Assembly: GCA_034509425.1 (NCBI GenBank)
Contig: JAVTVJ010000001.1
Location: 10,621,501-10,685,500 of the forward strand
From: Eopsaltria australis
Lineage: Eukaryota; Chordata; Aves; Passeriformes; Petroicidae
DNA: 64,000 bases
Direction: 5' to 3'
Shown: positions 53,601-62,600 of the stretch, one piece after another
Layout of the letters: every line of letters starts with the position of its first letter
Numbering within the stretch: the stretch's first letter is position 1
Program-made: the position numbers and the translations under genes
The notes under the pieces: generated by a model
The model's input: the letters and a program-made list of their open reading frames with translations, nothing else
Told to the model about the DNA's origin: nothing
Database searches by the model: none

Positions 53601-56600
53601 GGATTGCATCTGAACAGCCTGCATGTCTTGCAACTGGCTGCCAAGTATTGGCACTGTCAGAATTCCAAAACGGGGGGCTCTGGGCCTGCAAGTCACCATT
53701 AGCAAAGTCCCCTGGTCAGTGTGATCCTCAGGCTGAGAGGCTGGTGGCGTTAACCCTGAGCAGAAGAGTGCTCTCATGCATGAGTTGACAGAGCAGCAGG
53801 CAGCCCAAAGAAAATAAAGTGTAGAAAACCAGTTGATGTTCTTCCCAAGCAACATATCCAAAGCAAAAGGCTGGGATTTTTTGTGTGCCACTGAGCACAT
53901 AGTCACCCTTTTTTCTCTTGCAAATCGTCCCAGGACATACTCTAGAGAATCTAAAGGTTTGACAAGCCCTGCATGTTCTGGGTTTCAGAGCAGCCACATT
54001 GGTATGTTCTACATGTTCTGGGCTTCAAAAAAGCAACTGAAGGTATTGGCTGCTTGAGCCATTTGAGCCATTTTATGAGCTCTTGATCATGCTGTACACA
54101 TAAAGACCTGTCTGGCACCAAGCAACATGATTAATTCTGTGTTACTGGTTAATTTCAACTCTGTATGCAGAAGTAAAATGTTGCGATTCCTGGCATGACA
54201 GGTAAGAGAGACAAGTGAAGAGAGAGAAATTTACCTGAGAAAAACAGTGAGACTCTTTATCAATGATACTGGCAAAAAAATGCTTACATGTCACTAAAAC
54301 AGAAGACATAGGTGGCATTTACCTTCTCTCCCAGGTAGGATGGTGGTGCTTTCCAGTACAAATTATGCACGGAAGCAGGCAGTTCTTGAACATCAGCCAC
54401 CACACTGTTACTGACTGGATTGAAAGTGACTGGAATGTCCATATTTTCATCTACTGCCTCCAAGTGCCAGTTCCTCATGTCCACAAACTAATGAAAAGCA
54501 CATAAAGGACATAAAAGTTTGTTACATCCTTTATTACCAGCACCAAGTAATGAGAAAAACTTGTTTAGCCTCTGTAATTCCCTGAGCATGAGATCCAATC
54601 CCTCCAGAGCCAGCATAAATCTTTGCACAATGGATGTTGCATGGACCTCAAAAGAGAGTGAAAATGTAAAGATGCGCCAAAGCTACTCGGGATGCAGGCA
54701 TTTGGTTTACCACTTGGAAACTAAATTCTGTCTTCAGCCACAGGAAGACATAGCCTTCTGGGGGTGACTAGGAATTGTGCACACAAACCCAAGGATATAA
54801 TTTGGAGATGCTTTTAAAAGTCCATTCGAAAATCAAACCCAGGGCACTAACCTAAAAGACAAGAGTTTGGACCAGGTGAACTGTGAGGGAAGGCACATGG
54901 CATGACATGAGAGGCAGGCAATGTAACCTAATATTCGTCCTCTTCAATGCACATTTTATGTGTATGGCTGTTGTTTCATCAAAGACCATGCCTCTTTTTA
55001 TTTATCATTATGCTGGAGGAAAGAGAGCATAATGTACATGTACCAGAACAGTTCTGCATTCTGGTGGGTTGCCCTTGACTGGCCAGAGCAATAAAACAGA
55101 AAAGATAAACATGTTTTCATAAACAGTTTTTGGTGAGGACAAGTAAGACTAGAGGAAATTTTCTACTGATTTCACTTAGGCCGCATTTTCACATTTTGCT
55201 TGTAAACAGTAAATGGCACAATCCCGATTGCATCTAGTCTATGTCTAAACCTTAACTAAACTCCTCATCCACCATTCTAGCTCTCCTCTCCTTTCCTTTC
55301 TCTTGCATTTTCTCAAGCAGGTATTGCTTTTGTTTTTCATTCTTCAGCCATTTTACTGTTCACTTATGCTACTAAAAATCTTTGTCCCTCTCACTTGATG
55401 TCATGTCTCTTCTATAGGGAGGGAAGGAAGACAATTTTTACAATCTCTGTAGAATTTGTCACACAGTTCTTAAGAATGCATCTGTAATACAGACACGTAA
55501 AATGATATGTGCTTCTAAAAGCATCTTGAAGGAGATCATTGACTTTAATGATGATAGAGAGTTTGAAGATAAAGCAAGCAAGACAAAGGCCAGCTCAACT
55601 TCAGTCCAACTAGTGACTTGTAAAAAACAAGTGAAAAGGGCCATTTCTGCTGAACAGCACTTTCAGACTACACTTATTCTTAAGAAAGTTGCACTAAATC
55701 TTCGCTTGGAGAATTGCCTGGAGAATATTTCTCATCCTTAGAAACTAGTAAAATATATTTTCAACTTTGGAAGAAATCTGAAATTTCCTTAATGCAACAA
55801 GTGTAAGTTCATGATAGAAACAAAAAAAATCTTTGGTACACCTTGGTTCTACGATGATCCGTGCTGCGACAGCTGCTGGTTGCCCCAAAACAGAAGCAAG
55901 GTGTGCATCCCCTGGGGTTAGAAGGGTCCAGATAAAAGGATCCTGGTCGGCAAGTGTCACATGCTGCACCTTCAACATTTTCCTGTTAAGGTATAGTTCA
56001 AAGAAACCTCAGTGCTTTTCTTTTTGATTTGCTGAGATCCCCAAAACTTGCTGCACATGACACAGATCCTCTGAAAGAATATTTATTTCAATGTATAGAA
56101 ACAAATGGATGAAAATGTGTGATTGTCTCGATAGACTGTATTCCAAATGGAAGCTATCTTATGAGTTTTTATTCCAGTTTCTAATGTGAGATGTGAATCA
56201 CTGAGTAATAAATACTAGTCAGAGACAGCTGGTAACTTCCTTGCCAAATCCCTCCTGCTGGCTTTTGCAAACCCACAATATAAAAGGTCACTTGTGAAAG
56301 TTCACATTTACCACATTTAATTATGCAGATCAGAACAAAGGAAGATTTCCTAGCTATAATGATGTGGTAAAATGTCAACTGACATAATATGGCTAAAAAA
56401 AGCATGGGACTTGGTTAACATCCAAAAGGCAAGATGCAGATGGATAAAGCAGATCTGTGCAGGGTACAGACTGCTTCAGTGAATCAATGGACATCTACTC
56501 TGCAGCTCTCTAACATCCTGTAAAACCTAACACTGTCTGTACAACTGACAGATACTGAAACCATTAAATAATGGTATTTAATGTTACCATGATAATCTGT

Positions 56601-59600
56601 GCACATGAAGTGTGATGGCTTTGTACAGCTGCATTTAATTTTTACTGAAAACTTCACTCACTGAAAACTCACTTCATTCACCCCATTATATATGAAATAG
56701 TCACTGACATGAAAAGAATGCTTGTGATTGCAGAAGTAATTTGATTTATCTGACCTTGCAAAGACAAATTCCTGTCTGGGGATCACAAACATCTGGTTCT
56801 GTTCCATCTCTGTTACATCTACATGGCACACAGTTAGGGAAACCGTAAGTTCCAGGAGCACACTGATCACACTGACGTCCTACTATTCCTGGTCTGCATC
56901 TTTATCAACAAACACAGAGGAGAGAGTCAATAAGAGAGATAGGAATGGAGGAAGGAAGGGAAAATAAAATGACAAGCAGGTGGATATTTGAAGGGATTAC
57001 ATGGCTATGACACAACTTCATTATTTCCCACAGTGAAAATGCAACAGGTTAGTATTTTTCGCAGATTTTGCATAGTGTGACATTTTAAATGGCCATGGAA
57101 CTGACTAGGAATGGATTTGACTTTGAAGGATGAAAGTGCTCACAATAGAATTAGACTTCTGCAGCTATTCAGTGCTTGCAGTGCAGACCTCCTCTCCCTG
57201 TACACCGAAGTGTAAAGCATGGATGTTGAATGCTTTACACTTGTAAGCAGAGCTGGAAGAAGATTTACAGCTGGAAAATATGCCTGGGCATTACTCAAGG
57301 CATGCACCTGCTAACTGAAAAATGGCAAACTGAGAGCATATGAATAATTATGGGGACCTCAATCTTCCACAAAGCTTGGGTTAGTTTACAACTGTTCACA
57401 ATGAGTAAAATCCACCTTGCTCACACTGGAGACTGAATGCCTTAAATTTCCCATACTCTCTCCAAATACCTGAAAAGAGCATTGGAGCAAACCATTCATG
57501 CATTGTTTATAACACACATAACCCAAACTTACTTGCATTGCCCACTGGTTTTATCACATTCTGGGCTTGCCACATTAACAATTCCTTTTTCTGAGCAGTT
57601 GCAGCTCTTGCAGCCAGCAATGGGGTGATAGCTGAAGTAATATTTCTCACACACTTCACATTTTGGCTTCACAGTTCGTGGAGGGCAAATGCATTTACCA
57701 GTCACGTCATCACAAAGACGCTTCCCGCAGCTGCATACTAGATAAAAGAAATTGTTCTACAAATCAATCACATCTCATCTTACAACAATCAATTCTTATT
57801 GAATATGCAACAAATGCACACAGCCTTTATGTACAGACGACATGACTCTTTTCTCTCACTAGTTTAAAGTTCAGGGTCATAGAAACCAGCTATGAGACTG
57901 CAACAATAGTTTCAAAGAGCAGGTTTAGTGCTTGGCTCTTTTCCACGGATTGGTTGCTTAACTTCACCACAGACATTGTTTATCACTTGCCAAAACTGCC
58001 AAGGATTAAACAAGTAGTTTTGGTGTCAAGGGCACCATTTTTATAAAGTAATGTTTATAAACATCAAGTATAGTATCTAGGAAGGCAGATGAAAATTGTT
58101 GGTGTAATCTCTAGATCTGTGTTGGTAGTTATTAGTACCAGAATAGTTACCAGCAGAATTAGGAATTGGAATGAGGAATTAGGAATGCTGTGTCTCTGAT
58201 TATCTATGGAAAAGCCTGAAGGTGTAAAACAGGATTAAACATTAACAACTTAGAAATGATTTAGCAGTCACTGCAGAAAAAAATCCATTTCACTGAAAGA
58301 GTGGCAATACGGATTTTAACCAGTTTAGCTGTAAACCTACTATACCTGATCAGACAACACATGCAAAGGCACACTTCACCTTGAGCTAGGTGTGCTTTAG
58401 GGGAATGGAATTTCTTTTGCCTTAAACTGAAAGCTGTGCTATGGTGAAGCCAAAACGGCTTGACCAGCCTCCCACAGAATCAGGCTCTACAAAGAAAAGT
58501 CAGGCTGCAGTACACCTGCAGGAAATTCAGAGGGTAAGTAGGTGGATGGGTCTGGAGCTGAAGGAGTGCAGGCATGTACTTACATCTGCAAAATGGGAAT
58601 CCATAGTAGCCGGTTTGGCATCGGCTGCACCGGCGACCGATGACGTTGGGTCTGCAGACACACTGCCCTCCCAGGGGGCTGCACGTGGGGCTCGTGGCAC
58701 CTGCATGGTGGCAATCACACGGCAGGGCTCCGTTGTTGTAGAAAGCCACCAGGGACTTCACAGAGTCCTTACAGAAGGCCGATGATCGTTCTGGGCTATT
58801 TAAATTGGAATATAAATCATGTAAGTGCTGGCACTCAGGAATGTTATAAGAGTGCTTTGCAGCAATTCAGTAAATTAGGGTTCAAACAGTTTGTCATAAG
58901 GATGGCATCAGCACACATGCAAGGATATACTTTAATTAAATCAGGGGTGAATGGCTTTGAACATGCAGGTAAGAGGTTTTTTTTCATAGCAAGTGAGCTG
59001 TATCAGTTCAGACATGCCAAGCAAAATACCAAATACCAAAGATGGAAATAACAAAGACAGGAAGATGACACAGATTTTCCTCTTTTGTAGTGTGAGCAAT
59101 AAAGCTCTACCTTTACATTGCATTTGCAATAGAAAATAATGGAAAAATGACTCATGGAAATTCAATGAGCTAGCATAAGCCATGAAAAGCATTTTAATGT
59201 AGCAAAATTATGGGGATTTAAGACAGCTCTTTAACACAGGGTAAAAGTAGTATTATTCCCAGTTTGTTGTCAATGTTCAGTTTTTTTAGAAAGTGATGCT
59301 TACTCAATATAAAAACTGTTTCCTCCACATTGGCTGATAAAATCAAATGACTTGTCCACTGTCTTTTTGTCAAGAATTTTGTAACTGTAGGTGTCTGCTG
59401 GAACAACTAAGATATTTTCCTTAAAACAATAAGAAAATGAAATTGTACATTTCAGAGAAAAACGAAAAGGCAGAAGCTGAGGTATTTACATATTTAAATG
59501 TTGCTTTATTATACATTCTGGATTTTTTCAAAACCTGTAAGATTTTAACAAAAAATAAGAAAATTAACTTTGCATACTGCCATCAAAGTTGTGATGCTAC

Positions 59601-62600
59601 AAGCAGTGTACAAGGAAAACAGTGCAGTCGCTTAAAAATTTAAAATAAAACCAAAAGCAATGCAAAAGATCCTAAAAATCTGAAACACAAAATTAGAAAA
59701 TTTATTCTTTTTGGCTTTCATCTTTGCATCTATCTCTAAGTGAATGGTGAAACTGAGAATAACATTTTCACGTACATTTATGTAATATACATACCAGAAC
59801 CAGCGTTCTTCCATCCGGTATCATCACTGTAACAGAGACTTGGTGCTCAGAAATGCCAAGCTCAATTTGGTTTTCTGCAATCACCTGAGTCCGACAGCCA
59901 GAAGTATGAGGGCAGAATGAAGCACTGAAAGTACCTAGAAGAAAAAATAAATTGGGTTTATGTCAAAAGGTTTTGGTTGCAGAGGGCGACTGGGGTGGGT
60001 TCTATGAAAATCTGTAAGAAGCGTCTCCCATGTCCAACAGAGTCAATGCCAGTTGGCTCCAAGACAGATCCAACACTGGCCAAGGCCAGGTCTGACCATG
60101 GTATTGCCTCTGGAATATTTAAGAAAGGGAGAAAAACCCCAGCTCAACAGCAGGTACAGCCAGAGAGAGGAGTGAGACCATGTGAGAGAAACACCTCTGC
60201 AGACACCAAGGTCAGTGAAGAAGGAGAGGGACAAGATGCTCCAGGTGCTGGAGCAGAGATCCACCTGCAGCCTGTGGAGGAGACCCATGCAAGAGCAGGT
60301 GCATACCCAAAGGGGTCTGTGAACCTCTGGGAAGCCCACACTGGAGCAGGTTCCTGACAGGCCTTGTGACCCCATGGAAGGGACCCACACTGGAGCAGTT
60401 AGTGAAGAACTGCAGCCCAGGAGAATGACTCATGTTGGAGGAATTGGTGGTGGACTGTCTCCCAATGTGAGGGATCCCCCAATAACACATGGGAAGAGTG
60501 TGAGCAGTTCCCCGCTGAGGAGGAACAGAAGCAACCTCTGATGAACCGAGTACAGCCTACATTCTCTGTCCCCATGGACCACTCAGTGGGAGGAACTGGA
60601 GAAATTTGGGAGTAAAACTGAGCCTAGGAAAAAGGGAAAGGTGGAAGGAAAGTGTTTGAAGCTTTGGCTTTAGTTCTCATTATCCCGCTCTGATGTGATT
60701 GGTAACAAATAAAGCTAATTTCCCTAAGTCAAGTCTGTTTTGCCCATGTTGGTAATTGGTGAGTGATCTCTCCATGTCCTTATCTCCTCCCACATGCCCT
60801 TTGTTATATTTGCTATCCCCTGTCCAGCTGAAGAGGGGAGTGACAGAGTGGCTTTGATGGGCACCTGGTGTCCATCCAGAGTCCACCCAACACAGATCCA
60901 TACCCGAAAACGCTAAGAAAGGAAAGGGGTTAGGTCAAATCCAGATGCCTACCTGCCCACACATGTCCTGCATTCACACGGACTTGCACAGGGAACACCG
61001 GCTGTGCCGGCTGATAAAAATGTACCACAAACACGTATCTGCCCAAGTGGGGCACTCTGCCACTCAGGGTGATCTGGTTCTGAAGAAACAAGAACAGCTC
61101 TGGTATTAAATCACAGAATCACAGATTATATTTGTTTTGTGAAACATTATTGGGCTTATCAGCTGTACTCAGTGCCCCCTACCTGCAGTGAAAGCATCTC
61201 AGCATCTCTCAGCAAGTTAAATTTCTTCAAGGAACATGGCATTACAACTGCACGCTCTGCTTGCCTGCCAAGCACATTTAACATTCTTCTGCAGTCTGTC
61301 AGACTACTGTATAGTTTAGAAAAAAGCTGGTGTTTGATTTTTGGTTTTTTTTCCCATTCTGTATATTGTCTCTGTGGCTTATTCAGTCTGCAGCATTTTC
61401 ATCATATCACATCATCCTATTTTGATTCTCTTACAGCGTTTAATCTATTTAACTTTACTGAGAACATACTTTGTGACTTGCCAAATAGAGTTTTCAAAAT
61501 ATGAGATACCTGTAACGGTGTCAAGGTGACTCCATGAACTGAACCAGCAAGTACAGTGGCACCCAGTGGATCATGGAGTATATTCTCCAGTACTTCAGAA
61601 ATCTTCCCATCTTTGAAGGCATCCAAAACCAAAGCTCCTGGTGGAGTTTCAAAAACTGAGGGAATGCATGCTGCACTAAACACAGAACCACAGTTTTTAC
61701 CCCTCGGGCCAGGAAAAAATTTTAATCATAACAAGAAAAGCTGCTGACTTACAAAAGCCAGTGTATTAGACTGCATTGCAATTGATTATGCAATAATAAC
61801 ACCTGTACCTATTTGGATTCTTTTTGAATGATCACAAAGTAAATGAAAACAAGAGTTATGGATTTAAATAATAAAGGGGAAAGTGTGTACACTTTCAATG
61901 TATTAACCGATTTTATTCACACAAAATTTCTGTAAGTTTCAGTGGAAAGAATTTGCTAAGAGAGAGGAAACTTAAGGGAATCGAGAGCGTTAAAAATTAA
62001 ATACATTTTAGTTAATCCAGTTAGTTACATTCACCAGAATCTGTACTAATACTGAATTCTCAGCTCTACAAATATTTGCATAGGTGTATCCTTTAAACAT
62101 GCAAGTTTTCCCACTGAAGTCAATGGGACTACTTAAGTACTTAGAAGTTAAGTATATACTCAAATATTTGTAGAATTGGAACCAAAATAAATAACAGTAC
62201 TCCTTGAAAGCATCCTTATTCATTCACTGCTGTGTTTAACTATTTCTTCCTTGGCATATTCAATTCTGCGATTGAGAGAAGAATTTTCCAAGACCGCAGG
62301 ACAGAATATTTTTGGGGGTTTCCTGGTTGTATTTGTTCACCTCTAGTAAGTAGTTAACAGACAATGATTAATCTTTGCTCAAGACAGGCCCAGAACTGGA
62401 ACGGCAAGTGTGTTTCAGGGCCGGAACTGAGATGCATTTGCCAGACCTGTGTGGGAAATCATGTGCAGCATCCACTTACAATACTGTTAAACTGAGCCAA
62501 GCCTTTGCACCTACAACTTGAACTTAAACACTTTAAGGAAAGCAAAAATGCTGCCAGATAACAATAAAAACAAAACATAAACCTACAGTAAACAATGCAA

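Larger units (their letters stand above)
49287..54322. other. LAMA3 introns within laminin IV type A domain
   Basis: Introns 49287-50238, 50323-51276 and 51379-54322 (2944 bp). No recognisable gene, RNA or mobile element. Open frames here are short and unconserved. Confidence 0.45.
54488..58583. other. LAMA3 introns among domain IIIb exons, no feature seen
   Basis: Introns 54488-55841, 55983-56754, 56900-57532 and 57738-58583. No repeat or RNA gene recognised. Confidence 0.45.

Noticed and set aside
59977..60390. Open frames of 115-126 codons on both strands
   Set aside because: They lie entirely within the solo LTR and have no retroviral gene similarity.
61108..61125. Repeated ATCACAGA motif as a CR1 tail
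   Set aside because: Too short, with no adjoining CR1 body.
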